From Arthrobacter sp. FB24 (lineage in GTDB: Bacteria > Actinomycetota > Actinomycetes > Actinomycetales > Micrococcaceae), in assembly GCF_000196235.1 (NCBI RefSeq), contig NC_008541.1:2356001-2420000 (forward strand): a stretch of 64,000 nucleotides of DNA. The letters run 5' to 3'. Both the position numbers and the translations under genes were made by a program. The notes below the pieces were generated by a model that saw only the letters and a list, made by a program, of their open reading frames with translations, was not told the DNA's origin and made no database searches. Shown one piece after another: positions 53,111-62,298 of the stretch. Numbering within the stretch: position 1 is the first letter of the stretch; each line of letters begins with the position of its first letter.

Positions 53111-53560
53111 GCGCCGGGGATCGGACAGCCGAGTATTCCACATGTCCGGCTTCTTGACCTTGAACCGTCGGCCGGTGAGTGCCTTGGGCGCCAGCCGTAC
53201 GTAGTAGTCCTTGTCGCCGGGCTGCCATGGTTCCAGGAACAGGGCGTCCACTTCGTCCTTTTCCTCCTGGGTTTCGATGAGCTCGGCTTCGCCGCGGGCA
53301 ACCACGCTCCAGGCCATCTCTTCATGGGCGTCGTAGCCGTCAATTTCAAAAGCCACGGGCTTGGCCGTCATGGCTGCCCACAGCTTGGTTCCGCCGGCCG
53401 TCCGGAAAACGACAGTGCGGCGCTGGAGCACGAAATTAACCGGGAAGATTTCCGGGTGGCCATCGACAATGAGCGCTATCCTCCCGACCACCTCGGTGTC
53501 GAGCAGTACCCAGCACTGGTCAATGGACAACTGGCCCTCGGGCGGCGTCATGGTGTTCAT
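53096..53560 (-). CDS. PPOX-family flavin-binding protein (paralogue 2)
   Basis: 154-aa split-barrel protein related to the gene at 49220-49705; shared segments include VGRIALIVDGHPEIFPVNFVL, VVFRTAGGTKL, WSVVARGEA and TGRRFKVKKPDMW. ATG 53560. A DosR-like box lies 34 bases upstream. It may act as a flavin- or F420-dependent reductase or as a stress-time scavenger; the sequence does not say. Its 3' end is part of a 26-bp tandem duplication. Confidence 0.88.
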   Translation of the reverse strand: MNTMTPPEGQLSIDQCWVLLDTEVVGRIALIVDGHPEIFPVNFVLQRRTVVFRTAGGTKLWAAMTAKPVAFEIDGYDAHEEMAWSVVARGEAELIETQEEKDEVDALFLEPWQPGDKDYYVRLAPKALTGRRFKVKKPDMWNTRLSDPRRAAFE

Positions 53561-53594
53561 GTCAACCCACGTTACGGTCCCTCCGGCGTGCCCA

Positions 53595-53612
53595 TTAGGG
53601 CCATAGGGCCCC
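53595..53612 (-). promoter_or_regulatory. DosR/DevR-like box upstream of PPOX paralogue 2
   Basis: On the minus strand GGGGCCCTATGGCCCTAA, identical at 14 of 18 positions to the box of PPOX paralogue 1 and at the same 34-base distance from the start codon. Confidence 0.6.
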
Positions 53613-53656
53613 TAGCGGCACCCCGGCAGCCTCTGCTACCGGCCGGGAAGCCCCTG

Positions 53657-55108
53657 CTACCAGGGGCTGGGCTTGTAGTCCTTGAGGAAGACGCCGTACT
53701 GGTCTTCGCCGTTTTCTCCCATGACAATCGGATCGTAGACCCTCGCTGCACCGTCCACGAGGTCCAGCGGAGCATGGAAGCCTTCCTCCATGAGCCTGAC
53801 CTTGGTGTAATGCGGACGCTCATCAGTGATCCATCCGGTGTCCACGGCGGTCATCAGGATGCCGTCGGAATCGAGCATTTCCTGCGCGCTGGTGCGGGTC
53901 ATCATGTTTAGCGCCGCTTTGGCCATGTTGGTATGGGGGTGGCCCGGACCCTTGTATGCGCGTGAGAACTGCCCTTCCATGGCGGAAACGTTCACGATGT
54001 ACTTCCGGTGCGCGGTGGAGCGCTTCATGGCGGCACGCAGACGGCTCACGAGCAGGAAGGGCGCCGTCACGTTGCAGAGCTGAACTTCGAGCATCTCCAG
54101 CGGGTCCACTTCATCCACCACCTGCGTCCAGCTGTTGATGGTGGCCAGGTCAGGAACCAGCCCGCCGGCGTCGATGGCCGTGCCGGTGGCTATCCGTTCC
54201 AGCGAAGCCGAACCCGTAGAGAGTGCCAGGGATGTGATGGCGTCGCCGGCCAGGACCGGGTGTTCCATGACGCTGCTGGCAAGGGCCAACGGGTGCTTGT
54301 CGTGGGCGTGGCCGAAGGTCACCAGTTCCGGTCCGCCGTTGGCAGCGTCGAGGGCGGCCGGCAGGGGCTCGTCCTCTGCATCGACCAGCGGCTTGTAGGC
54401 GTTGCCGGAGCGGCGGACCGTCTGGGCCGCATTGTTGATGATGATGTCCAGCGGGCCCGCGGCGTCGAGGGAATCCGTCAGGGCCATTACCTGGGAGGGA
54501 TCACGAAGGTCGATGCCCACGATCCTGAGCCGATGGAGCCACTCACCGCTGTCCTCCATCGCGGCGAAGCGTCGGGCCGCATCTTTCGGGAACCGGGTGG
54601 TGATGGTGGTGTGGGCACCGTCCCGCAGCAGCCGCAGGGCGATGTACATGCCGATTTTGGCGCGACCTCCCGTAAGGAGGGCACGCCGGCCGGTGAGGTC
54701 CGTCCGCGCGTCGCGCTTGCTGTGGCTGAACGCAGCGCACTCAGGGCACAACTGGTGATAGAAGGCATCAACCTGCGTGTAGTGATTCTTGCAGATGTAG
54801 CACGGGCGGGACCTGATGAGGTGTCCGGCCACCTTGCCGGTCGCAGAGGGTTCCAGCTTGTTCCCGCGGGTTTCGTCATCGATCCGGTCCGGCGCTGCCG
54901 TAGCCGTCTGGGCGATGACTGCGCGATCGGACTCTGCGATCAGGTCGCGCTTGGTGACCCGGCGGTGGCGTTTGACAGCCTTGAACATCTTGCCCGTGGC
55001 GCGTCGAACCGAGACGTAGTCCGGGTGCTCCTCGTCATAGGCGTGGATGGTGTTAAGAACCTTGAGGCAGGCCTGGATGTCCTCAGGCGTCAAATCGGAG
55101 GAGTTCAT
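53657..55108 (-). CDS. SDR-family protein with N-terminal zinc ribbon and no catalytic tyrosine
   Basis: 483 aa. An N-terminal helical region (1-95) leads to a zinc ribbon with Cys103-x2-Cys106 and Cys121-x2-Cys124 (CYIC, CPEC). Then comes an SDR domain from about 140, with a modified cofactor loop TGGRAKIG, IIINNAAQT, Ser375 in VNVSAMEG and Lys397 in TNMAKAAL. At the place of the catalytic tyrosine, four residues before Lys397, there is Thr393; the nearest tyrosine is Tyr385. Such long SDRs occur in bacteria and eukaryotes with unknown activity. ATG 55108; last 68 bases upstream separate it from glgC. Confidence 0.85.
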   Translation of the reverse strand: MNSSDLTPEDIQACLKVLNTIHAYDEEHPDYVSVRRATGKMFKAVKRHRRVTKRDLIAESDRAVIAQTATAAPDRIDDETRGNKLEPSATGKVAGHLIRSRPCYICKNHYTQVDAFYHQLCPECAAFSHSKRDARTDLTGRRALLTGGRAKIGMYIALRLLRDGAHTTITTRFPKDAARRFAAMEDSGEWLHRLRIVGIDLRDPSQVMALTDSLDAAGPLDIIINNAAQTVRRSGNAYKPLVDAEDEPLPAALDAANGGPELVTFGHAHDKHPLALASSVMEHPVLAGDAITSLALSTGSASLERIATGTAIDAGGLVPDLATINSWTQVVDEVDPLEMLEVQLCNVTAPFLLVSRLRAAMKRSTAHRKYIVNVSAMEGQFSRAYKGPGHPHTNMAKAALNMMTRTSAQEMLDSDGILMTAVDTGWITDERPHYTKVRLMEEGFHAPLDLVDGAARVYDPIVMGENGEDQYGVFLKDYKPSPW

Positions 55109-55176
55109 TGATCCAATTTTACAGCCTGGGAATCCTTCGGCCTGCCGTCAAGGTTCAGCGGCAGCGGCGTGGTCGC

Positions 55177-56574
55177 CTAGTCGTTGCTGGATACTCCCAC
55201 GGCCGCAGCGTGGGCTTCCCCTACTTTGGCCGCGGAGTCCCGGGCAGCCGGGTAGTTCTCCGTTGCCGCTTTGATCGCGTTGGGCACCAGGTGGAGGTTG
55301 GCGGCTGACAACGCACGTTCGGCCTCGTCCGGTTCAGGAACCGCCTGCCCCTTGGAAAGCACCGTGATGCCCGATTCGGTGACCTTGAAACCGCGGGCGC
55401 GGTCGCGCTCCGGATCCAGGCCGATCGCTGCACCGGCGGGCACCTTGACGTTCTTGTCGATGATGGCGCGGTTGACCACGGCACCCTCGCCGATCTGGAC
55501 CTTGTCCATCAGGACCGAATCCACTACGCGGCTCGCCGTGCCCACATAGACGTCGTTGGACAGGACTGAGCCTTCCACGATGCCGCCGGAAATCACCACG
55601 CCGCTGGCCACGATGGAATCGAGGGCCGTACCCACGGTGTTGCCCTGGCCGCGCACGAACTTTGCCGGCGGGGAGATGCTCTGCCGCGTGTAGATGGGCC
55701 ATTCCGAGTTGTACAGGTTGAAGACCGGCATGGGGGAAATAAGGTCCATGTGGGCGTCGTAGAAGGAATCGATGGTGCCGACATCGCGCCAATAAGTACG
55801 GTCCCGTTCGGTGGAACCGGGAATATCATTCAGCGTGAAGTCATAAACGCCTGCTTCACCCTTATTGACGAAGTAAGGAATGATGTCGCCGCCCATATCG
55901 TGCTTGGTGTCGAGGCGCTCGGCATCCACGTGCAGGGCGTCCACCAGGGCGTCCGCATCGAAAACGTAATTTCCCATGGATGCCAGGAACTGCGTGGGAT
56001 CTGCTGCCAGCCCGGGGGTTGAGGACGGCTTCTCCACAAAGGCGGCGATCTTCTGGGGATTCTCCTGGTCCACCTCGATGACACCAAACTGGTCGGCCAT
56101 GTTCAGCGGCTGGCGGACTGCGGCCACTGTGGCTTTGGCCCCGCTTGCGACATGCTGCTCAACCATCTGTGCGAAGTCCATGCGGTAGACGTGGTCGGCG
56201 CCCACCACAACGACGATGTCGGGGTTGGCGTCGTGGATCAGGTTCAGGGACTGGTAGATCGCGTTGGCACTGCCGAGGAACCAGCTCTTGCCTACGCGCT
56301 GCTGCGCGGGGACGGAGGCGATGTAGTTTCCCAGCTGCGTGGACATTCTCCATGTTTCGGAAATATGCCGGTCCAGGCTGTGGGATTTGTATTGCGTGAG
56401 CACCACAATCTGCAGATAGCGGGAATTCACGAGGTTGGACAGCGCGAAGTCGATTAGCCGGTAGCTCCCGGCAAAGGGTACGCCGGGTTTGGCCCTGTCA
56501 GCCGTCAGTGGCATGAGCCGGTTGCCCTCGCCGCCTGCGAGGACAATAGCCAGGACTTTCTTATTCAACGGCAT
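55177..56574 (-). CDS. glgC: Glucose-1-phosphate adenylyltransferase
   Basis: Makes ADP-glucose from glucose-1-phosphate and ATP for glycogen and maltose-1-phosphate synthesis; 465 aa. Nucleotidyl-transfer motif [20 protein letters not shown] (near residue 11), [17 protein letters not shown] and the left-handed beta-helix C-terminal domain are visible. ATG 56574 ([11 protein letters not shown]) follows AGGAG; an upstream ATG at 56622 has no ribosome site. The last ~30 residues are Ala-rich and extend slightly beyond typical GlgC. Divergent from glgA with a 93-base shared promoter gap. Confidence 0.96.
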   Translation of the reverse strand: MPLNKKVLAIVLAGGEGNRLMPLTADRAKPGVPFAGSYRLIDFALSNLVNSRYLQIVVLTQYKSHSLDRHISETWRMSTQLGNYIASVPAQQRVGKSWFLGSANAIYQSLNLIHDANPDIVVVVGADHVYRMDFAQMVEQHVASGAKATVAAVRQPLNMADQFGVIEVDQENPQKIAAFVEKPSSTPGLAADPTQFLASMGNYVFDADALVDALHVDAERLDTKHDMGGDIIPYFVNKGEAGVYDFTLNDIPGSTERDRTYWRDVGTIDSFYDAHMDLISPMPVFNLYNSEWPIYTRQSISPPAKFVRGQGNTVGTALDSIVASGVVISGGIVEGSVLSNDVYVGTASRVVDSVLMDKVQIGEGAVVNRAIIDKNVKVPAGAAIGLDPERDRARGFKVTESGITVLSKGQAVPEPDEAERALSAANLHLVPNAIKAATENYPAARDSAAKVGEAHAAAVGVSSND

Positions 56575-56667
56575 GGTGGTCGCTCCTGTACGCCTTCGTA
56601 ACTTCCCCAAAAAGTCCGGCACGCCCGGACTCCTTCACACTAGAACAGATACGCCGTAAGGACTACC

Positions 56668-57873
56668 TTGGGTATCGTGCGAATAGACATTGTGACTAAA
56701 GAGTTCCCGCCCGAGATTTACGGTGGCGCCGGGGTCCATGTGGCTGAATTAAGCCGTGTGCTGGCCAAGCATGTGGATTTGCAGGTGCGGGCCTTCGGGG
56801 CGCCCCGGGATCCCGACTACCACGGGGCGAAGGTGACGTCCTATTCGGTCCCGGAGGATCTGGGTGCCGCGAACGCCGCCGTGCAGACGCTCGGTGTGGA
56901 TCTGCGCATCGTGCCGGATATCGCGGGAGCTGACCTTGTGCATTCGCACACCTGGTATGCCAACATGGCGGGCCACCTGGCATCGCTGCTTCACGGCATC
57001 CCGCACGTGCTGAGCGCCCACAGCCTCGAGCCGCTGCGGCCCTGGAAGGCTGAACAGCTTGGCGGCGGCTATGCCCTGTCCTCCTGGGTGGAAAAGACCG
57101 CATACGAGGCCGCGGCCGCCATCATCGCCGTGTCCGAAGGGATGCGCCAGGACATCCTCCGCAGCTACCCGGACGTCGATCCCGCCAAGGTGCGCGTGGT
57201 CCACAACGGCATCGATGTCGAACTCTGGAACCGTGATGAGGGCGAGGACGCCGTCCGTGCCCTGGGCATCGACCCCGGACTGCCCAGTGTGGTCTTCGTC
57301 GGCCGCAACACCCGCCAGAAGGGCGTTCCGTACCTGCTCCGTGCCGCCGCCAAGCTGCCCGCGGGTGTCCAGCTTGTGCTCTGCCTCGGCACAGCGGATA
57401 CCCCGGAACTCGCAGCGGAAACCGCCCGCCTGATCGAGGAGCTGCAGAGCCAGCGCAACGGAGTCGTCCTGATCGAGCGAATGCTGCCCCGGCACGAGCT
57501 GATCCAGGTGCTCAGCCACGCAACCGCTTTTGCCTGCCCGTCCATCTACGAACCGCTGGGGATCGTCAACCTCGAAGCCATGGCCTGCGGTGCAGCAGTC
57601 GTGGCCAGCGCCACCGGCGGCATCCCGGAGGTTGTCCAGCATGGCGAAACCGGCCTGCTGGTGGAGTTGGAACAGGTCACTGACGGCACCGGGACCCCGC
57701 TGGACCCGGAGAAGTTCGTCAACGAATTCGCAGCTGCCCTCACCGAAGTCGTGTCCGATCCGGAGCGTGCCCGCGCCATGGGACAGGCGGGCCGCCGCCG
57801 CGCCGAGGAGCACTTCTCCTGGGACTCCATTACGCAGACCACCCTTGAGGTGTACCGCTCCGTCCTTGCCTGA
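56668..57873 (+). CDS. glgA: GT4 glycogen/maltose-1-phosphate synthase (GlgA/GlgM)
   Basis: 401-aa glycosyltransferase using ADP-glucose. It begins RIDIVTKEFPPEIYGGAGVH, then shows GRNTRQKGVPYLL, the donor-site E-x7-E region (CPSIYEPLGIVNLEAMACG) and VVASATGGIPEVV, typical of GT4/GT5 glycogen synthases in actinobacteria, several of which make maltose-1-phosphate rather than glycogen directly. The TTG at 56668 is chosen because AAGGA lies 5 bases before it; GTG 56677 (MRIDIVT) is the alternative and matches many relatives. Confidence 0.93.
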   Translation: MGIVRIDIVTKEFPPEIYGGAGVHVAELSRVLAKHVDLQVRAFGAPRDPDYHGAKVTSYSVPEDLGAANAAVQTLGVDLRIVPDIAGADLVHSHTWYANMAGHLASLLHGIPHVLSAHSLEPLRPWKAEQLGGGYALSSWVEKTAYEAAAAIIAVSEGMRQDILRSYPDVDPAKVRVVHNGIDVELWNRDEGEDAVRALGIDPGLPSVVFVGRNTRQKGVPYLLRAAAKLPAGVQLVLCLGTADTPELAAETARLIEELQSQRNGVVLIERMLPRHELIQVLSHATAFACPSIYEPLGIVNLEAMACGAAVVASATGGIPEVVQHGETGLLVELEQVTDGTGTPLDPEKFVNEFAAALTEVVSDPERARAMGQAGRRRAEEHFSWDSITQTTLEVYRSVLA

Positions 57874-57883
57874 TCAGCAACGA

Positions 57884-57928
57884 ACGACGACGGCGCCGCT
57901 CCCTCCCGGGGGGCGGCGCCGTCGTCGT
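57884..57928. terminator. Bidirectional terminator between glgA and the acyl-CoA oxidase
   Basis: A 20-bp stem (57884-57903 with 57909-57928; arm begins ACGACGACGGCGCCGC) with one wobble pair and a 5-base loop, followed by CTTATCGTTG. It lies between convergent genes. Confidence 0.8.
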
Positions 57929-57959
57929 CTTATCGTTGTGCCCGGGCGGTACGCCGGGG

Positions 57960-60074
57960 TTAGCGGCGCGGAGCCTTCGTGTCACGGGCCTTCCGGGCCA
58001 GGAGGACCTTTTCGTCAACCGGGGCCTTGCCGTCGGCGCGCTGGGTCCTGAAGAACGCACGGGCCTCGTCCTGGCGTGTCTTTTCTGCTCCGGTGGCAAT
58101 TGCCGCGCGGAGATGCTCCGGGCCGTAGCCGAAGGCATCCACCAGGTCCAGGGCATGCGGGCGGATCTTGACCAGGAGGCGGTTGATGTAGTCGCCCACA
58201 GTGCGCGCCCGCTGCATCGACAGGCGACCGTTCATGAGGTACCAGGACAGGTTCTTCTCGATGAGCGAGAGTCCGAACAGATCCCGGAGCCAGGTCAGCA
58301 CCCGCTTGGTGCCCGGGTCCTTCACGTCGGCCAGGGCTTCCGTGAAGGCTTCCCACTGCAGAAGCTCCGCGTGGGCCTGCGCCGCCTCAATCAATTCGTG
58401 CTGGTGCTGGTTGAAAGCCGCAGCGGCCTTCTGCTGCGGCAGCTTGTTGGTTCCCTTGAGTGCTGCTCCGGCCTCGGCAACCATGGTCTGCACCCTGTCC
58501 GTCAGCAGCAGCCGCTGGGTGTCCTCGTCCCGGAGTGCAATGGCCGCCTTCTGCACCGAGCCCGTGTCGGCCATGAACTGCGCGACCTGGCGAAGCCCGG
58601 TCCGGTGTACCGCGGCGCCGGCCGCCTGGCTCACTACGTAGCGTGCCAGCACCCCGACGTCCACGTTGCGGAATTCCTTCGCGTAGTCCGCGAGGAGCCG
58701 CTTGGCCACCAGCTGGAGGAGCACGGTGTTGTCGCCTTCAAACGTGACATACACGTCCAAGTCCGCCCGGAGGGAAGCGAAACGGTTCTCGATCAGGAAC
58801 CCTGCGCCGCCGCAGGCCTCGCGGCACTCCTGCAAAGTATCCAGGGCGTGCCACGTGCTGAGCGGCTTGAGTGCGGCGGCCAGTGTCTCGAGGTCCTGGC
58901 GGTCCTCGTCGGTGTCGTGTGCACCCGAGAAGACGTCGTCGAATTTCTGCAGCAACTGTTCGTGGGCGAAGCCTGCGGCATAAGTGGTGGCGAGCCGGGT
59001 GAACAGCCGCCGCTGATGACGCTGGTAGTCGAGCAGCACTTCTTCGTCAGTGTGCGAGGAGGCGTTGAACTGGCGGCGCTCAGTGGCGTACTGGATGGCG
59101 GTCTTGAGGGCCAGCTTGCTGGCAGCCACCGCGGCACCGTCCAGGGAGACGCGGCCCTGGACGAGGGTGCCCAGCATGGTGAAGAAGCGACGGCCCGGGC
59201 TGGCAATGGGAGAGGTGTAGGCCCCGTCGGCGTCAACGTTGCCGTACCGGTTGAGCAGGTTGGCCCGCGGTACGCGGACGTTGCTGAAGTGCAGCCGGCC
59301 GTTGTCGATGCCGTTCAGCCCGCCCTTGACGCCGTCGTCCTCTCCACCGATGCCCGGCAGGAACTCCTTGGTCTTCGGGTCCCGCAGGTCCACGTAGAAC
59401 GCGTGGACCCCGTGGTTCACGCCGCGGGTCACCAGCTGGGCGAACACCACGGCGCCGAGACCGTCGATGGCGGCATTTCCTATGTAGTCCTTCCAGGCGG
59501 CACGGAAGGGCGTGTTGATGACGAATTCCTGCGTGGCCGGGTCAAAGGTCGCCGTGGTGGCAATGCTGGCCACGTCGGAGCCGTGCCCGGTTTCCGTCAT
59601 CGCGAAACAGCCGGGAATGTCCATGTTCATAATGCCGGGCAGCCACTTGGCATGGTGCTCCTCGGTGCCCAGGTGCATCACAGCCGAACCGAACAGCCCC
59701 CACTGGACGCCAGCCTTGATCTGCAGCGACGGATCGGCTGTGACGAGTTCCTCGAACCCGGCGATGTTCCCGCCGTGATCATCCGAACCACCCAGTGATT
59801 CGGGGAAAGCGCGATGAACGGCACCGTTCTCCACCAGGTACTGGAGCTGGCCGAACGTGCGCTTCCGGTGCTCGGTGTGGGTGAGGCCTTCGGTCTTGTG
59901 CAGTTCGGGACGGCCTGAAAGGTCGCGCGAATGCCGGCGGATGTGGGCCCACTTGCCCAGGAGCTGCTCGCCCAGCGCAGCGACGTCGACGGCGGGCGCC
60001 GCGTCGGCATGGTGGTGTGCGCTCCCGGCGGGGCGGCGCGCCTGGCTGGCGGCGCGGTCAACTACGTCAGTCAT
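57960..60074 (-). CDS. Acyl-CoA oxidase
   Basis: FAD enzyme performing the first beta-oxidation step with oxygen as acceptor, giving 2-enoyl-CoA and hydrogen peroxide; 704 aa, oxidase length rather than the ~390 aa of acyl-CoA dehydrogenases. The FAD-binding TETGHGSDV and WKDYIGNAA segments, the RYGNVDADG loop, LVQGRVSLDG, ATERRQF and the catalytic region CGGAGFLIENR...TFEGDNTVLLQ are present. ATG 60074 follows AAGGAA. It is 30 bases downstream of the TetR gene and is probably under its control. Confidence 0.94.
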   Translation of the reverse strand: MTDVVDRAASQARRPAGSAHHHADAAPAVDVAALGEQLLGKWAHIRRHSRDLSGRPELHKTEGLTHTEHRKRTFGQLQYLVENGAVHRAFPESLGGSDDHGGNIAGFEELVTADPSLQIKAGVQWGLFGSAVMHLGTEEHHAKWLPGIMNMDIPGCFAMTETGHGSDVASIATTATFDPATQEFVINTPFRAAWKDYIGNAAIDGLGAVVFAQLVTRGVNHGVHAFYVDLRDPKTKEFLPGIGGEDDGVKGGLNGIDNGRLHFSNVRVPRANLLNRYGNVDADGAYTSPIASPGRRFFTMLGTLVQGRVSLDGAAVAASKLALKTAIQYATERRQFNASSHTDEEVLLDYQRHQRRLFTRLATTYAAGFAHEQLLQKFDDVFSGAHDTDEDRQDLETLAAALKPLSTWHALDTLQECREACGGAGFLIENRFASLRADLDVYVTFEGDNTVLLQLVAKRLLADYAKEFRNVDVGVLARYVVSQAAGAAVHRTGLRQVAQFMADTGSVQKAAIALRDEDTQRLLLTDRVQTMVAEAGAALKGTNKLPQQKAAAAFNQHQHELIEAAQAHAELLQWEAFTEALADVKDPGTKRVLTWLRDLFGLSLIEKNLSWYLMNGRLSMQRARTVGDYINRLLVKIRPHALDLVDAFGYGPEHLRAAIATGAEKTRQDEARAFFRTQRADGKAPVDEKVLLARKARDTKAPRR

Positions 60075-60104
60075 GTCGATTCCTTCTTTGGTTCTGACAA
60101 TTCA

Positions 60105-60854
60105 CTAGGGGTTTGGATTGTGGGGGTCCAGGGTCTCCAGCTCCGGGGCAATCCCGACGCACAGCCAGGCGGTGATCTGGCGGGCCATGGTTTCCTGGTC
60201 GGGTTTGCCAGGCGACTCCGGCGCGGCGAGCCACTGTTCGCCGGCGTTCCGGACGAGCCCGATTGCCGCGGTGGGCCAGTAGCCGATCACGGCTTCCTTG
60301 CCGGTGCCCAGGTGTGCGCGCATGGGCCGGGCGATCATGTCACGGACCTCTTCGAAGAAATGGCCGAGCGCGCCTGTTGCCGCCATGCCGCCGATGGCTG
60401 TTCCGGATTCTCCTGCCGAGTACGTGGTGACGAATGTGTAGACGTTGGGGCTGGTTTCCGCCATTTGAAGGTAGGCGGACACCATGGCCAGAAGCCCCTC
60501 CCGGGGCGTCTGGGCGCCCTTGGCGGCCTCGTGGATGCGGCGTTGCATCTGGCTTATCACCACCTCGCCGACAGCCTGCTGCAGCCCCGCCTTGTCGCCG
60601 AAGTAGCGGTAGAACACGGACTTGGACGTCCCGGCGGCGGCGGCGATGTCCTCCATGGAAGCGTCGCTGCCCAGTGCATGGACCGCTTTCCGTGCGGACT
60701 TGATGAGTTCGCGACGGCGCTCCGCCCGGTGGGACTGCCAGCGGGCGGCGCGTCCGTCAATTGCTGAGCCGCTTGCGGCGGAACTGGCTGGAGCGCCGTG
60801 GCCGGGGGAGTTGCCACCCCTGGAAACGCCAGGGTCGGCGGGAAGGATGTTCAC
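60105..60854 (-). CDS. TetR-family transcriptional regulator
   Basis: 249 aa. The HTH is in the first third after a Gly/Pro/Ser-rich N-terminal 40 residues: ELIKSARKAVHALGSDASMEDIAAAAGTSKSVFYRYFGDKAGL, with the TetR recognition helix. The C-terminal ligand domain is typical of fatty-acyl-CoA-sensing members. The start GTG at 60854 lies inside the last base of a perfect palindrome, so the mRNA is probably leaderless. It likely represses itself with the acyl-CoA oxidase and the divergent fadA2-like operon, released by acyl-CoA (inference). Confidence 0.9.
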   Translation of the reverse strand: MNILPADPGVSRGGNSPGHGAPASSAASGSAIDGRAARWQSHRAERRRELIKSARKAVHALGSDASMEDIAAAAGTSKSVFYRYFGDKAGLQQAVGEVVISQMQRRIHEAAKGAQTPREGLLAMVSAYLQMAETSPNVYTFVTTYSAGESGTAIGGMAATGALGHFFEEVRDMIARPMRAHLGTGKEAVIGYWPTAAIGLVRNAGEQWLAAPESPGKPDQETMARQITAWLCVGIAPELETLDPHNPNP

Positions 60855-60886
60855 GATACCCAGCGTATCAGGTACGCTGGGTATCG
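60854..60886. promoter_or_regulatory. 14-bp perfect palindromic operator between tetR and the thiolase operon
   Basis: CGATACCCAGCGTA (60854-60867) and TACGCTGGGTATCG (60873-60886) flank TCAGG. The only gap between the divergent genes is 63 bases, so this must overlap at least one promoter. Length and form fit a TetR dimer site. Confidence 0.85.
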
Positions 60887-60917
60887 GTAATCAGCGTTGA
60901 GCAAAAGGAGAGAGCAC

Positions 60918-62288
60918 ATGTCCTTTAACGGACAGTCCGCCACCGGACCAGATGAATCAGCCGCAGCCCCCGCAGCCACACCCGGCGCAGGCCTGCTGCG
61001 CAAGGCTGTGGTCGTGGGCGGAAACCGGATTCCGTTTGCCCGGACCGGCGGCGCGTACACCAAGTCCTCGAACCAGGACATGCTGACCGCAGCCCTGGAC
61101 GGCCTGATTGCGCGTTTCGGCCTCGCTGATGAACGGATCGGCGAGGTTGCCGCAGGCGCTGTGCTCAAACACTCCCGCGACTTTAACCTCACCCGCGAGG
61201 CGGTGCTGGGCTCGGCACTCTCCGCGGAGACTCCTGCCTATGATCTCCAGCAGGCGTGTGCCACGGGACTCGAGACGGTCCTCGGCCTTGCCAACAAGAT
61301 CAAGCTCGGACAAATCGATTCGGCCATTGCCGGTGGAGTCGACTCCGCGTCCGATGCGCCCATCGCCGTGAGTGAGGGCCTGCGCGAGGTCCTGCTGGAC
61401 CTCAACCGCGCCAAGACCCTGCCCCAGCGCCTGAAGGTCCTGGGCCGGCTTCGCCCCAAGGACCTGGCGCCCGACGCACCCAATACGGGGGAGCCCCGGA
61501 CGGGGCTTTCGATGGGCGAACACCAGGCCCTCACCACCGCGCAGTGGAAGATTACCCGCGAGGCCCAGGATGAGCTCGCATATAACAGCCACCGCAACCT
61601 CGCGGCCGCTTACGATGCCGGCTTCTTCGACGATCTGCTCACGCCGTACCGCGGACTGAACCGGGACTCGAACCTCCGCGCCGACACAACACGTGAAAAA
61701 CTGTCCACGCTCAAGCCCGTTTTCGGTAAGAACCTGGGCGCCGAAGCAACCATGACGGCCGGCAACTCCACCCCGCTCACTGACGGCGCGTCCACCGTGC
61801 TGCTCGCCTCGGAGGAGTGGGCGGACGCCCACGAACTTCCCAAGCTCGCGACGGTTGTTGACGGCGAGGCGGCCGCCGTCGACTTCGTCCATGGCAAGGA
61901 CGGACTGCTGATGGCGCCGGCCTTCGCGGTGCCCCGCCTGCTGGCCCGCAACGGTCTGACGCTGGATGACATCGATTTCTTCGAGATCCATGAAGCATTT
62001 GCCGGCACAGTCCTCAGCACGCTGGCAGCGTGGGAAGACGAAGAATTCGGCCGCACCCGCCTCGGCCTGGACGGTCCGCTGGGCAGCATCGACCGGGCCA
62101 AGCTGAACGTGAACGGTTCCTCGCTGGCAGCCGGGCACCCCTTCGCCGCGACCGGAGGGCGGATCGTGGCCACGCTGGCCAAGATGCTTCACGACAAGGG
62201 GCAGGTGGACGGCCGACCGGCCCGCGGCCTGATTTCCATCTGCGCTGCCGGCGGCCAAGGCGTCGTCGCCATTCTTGAAGCATCCTAG
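60918..62288 (+). CDS. Acetyl-CoA C-acyltransferase (FadA2-like thiolase)
   Basis: 456 aa thiolase that cleaves or forms 3-oxoacyl-CoA. Complete active site: nucleophile Cys in QQACATGLE, HEAFAG, the catalytic histidine in AAGHPFAATGG and the second cysteine in SICAAGGQG. ATG 60918 follows AAAGGAG. Order thiolase, long FabG-like reductase, MaoC-like hydratase matches mycobacterial fadA2-fabG4-htdX. First gene of the operon opposite the TetR gene. Confidence 0.94.
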   Translation: MSFNGQSATGPDESAAAPAATPGAGLLRKAVVVGGNRIPFARTGGAYTKSSNQDMLTAALDGLIARFGLADERIGEVAAGAVLKHSRDFNLTREAVLGSALSAETPAYDLQQACATGLETVLGLANKIKLGQIDSAIAGGVDSASDAPIAVSEGLREVLLDLNRAKTLPQRLKVLGRLRPKDLAPDAPNTGEPRTGLSMGEHQALTTAQWKITREAQDELAYNSHRNLAAAYDAGFFDDLLTPYRGLNRDSNLRADTTREKLSTLKPVFGKNLGAEATMTAGNSTPLTDGASTVLLASEEWADAHELPKLATVVDGEAAAVDFVHGKDGLLMAPAFAVPRLLARNGLTLDDIDFFEIHEAFAGTVLSTLAAWEDEEFGRTRLGLDGPLGSIDRAKLNVNGSSLAAGHPFAATGGRIVATLAKMLHDKGQVDGRPARGLISICAAGGQGVVAILEAS

Positions 62289-62298
62289 GGAGACCGGA

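Noticed and set aside
55127..55145. GGGAATCCTTCGGCC as a sixth DosR-like box before the zinc-ribbon SDR
   Set aside because: It needs a one-base insertion to align with the other sites and lacks the GGCCCTA end.
57936..59798. 620-aa plus-strand open frame opposite the acyl-CoA oxidase
   Set aside because: Antisense shadow of an intact oxidase gene, no recognisable domains.
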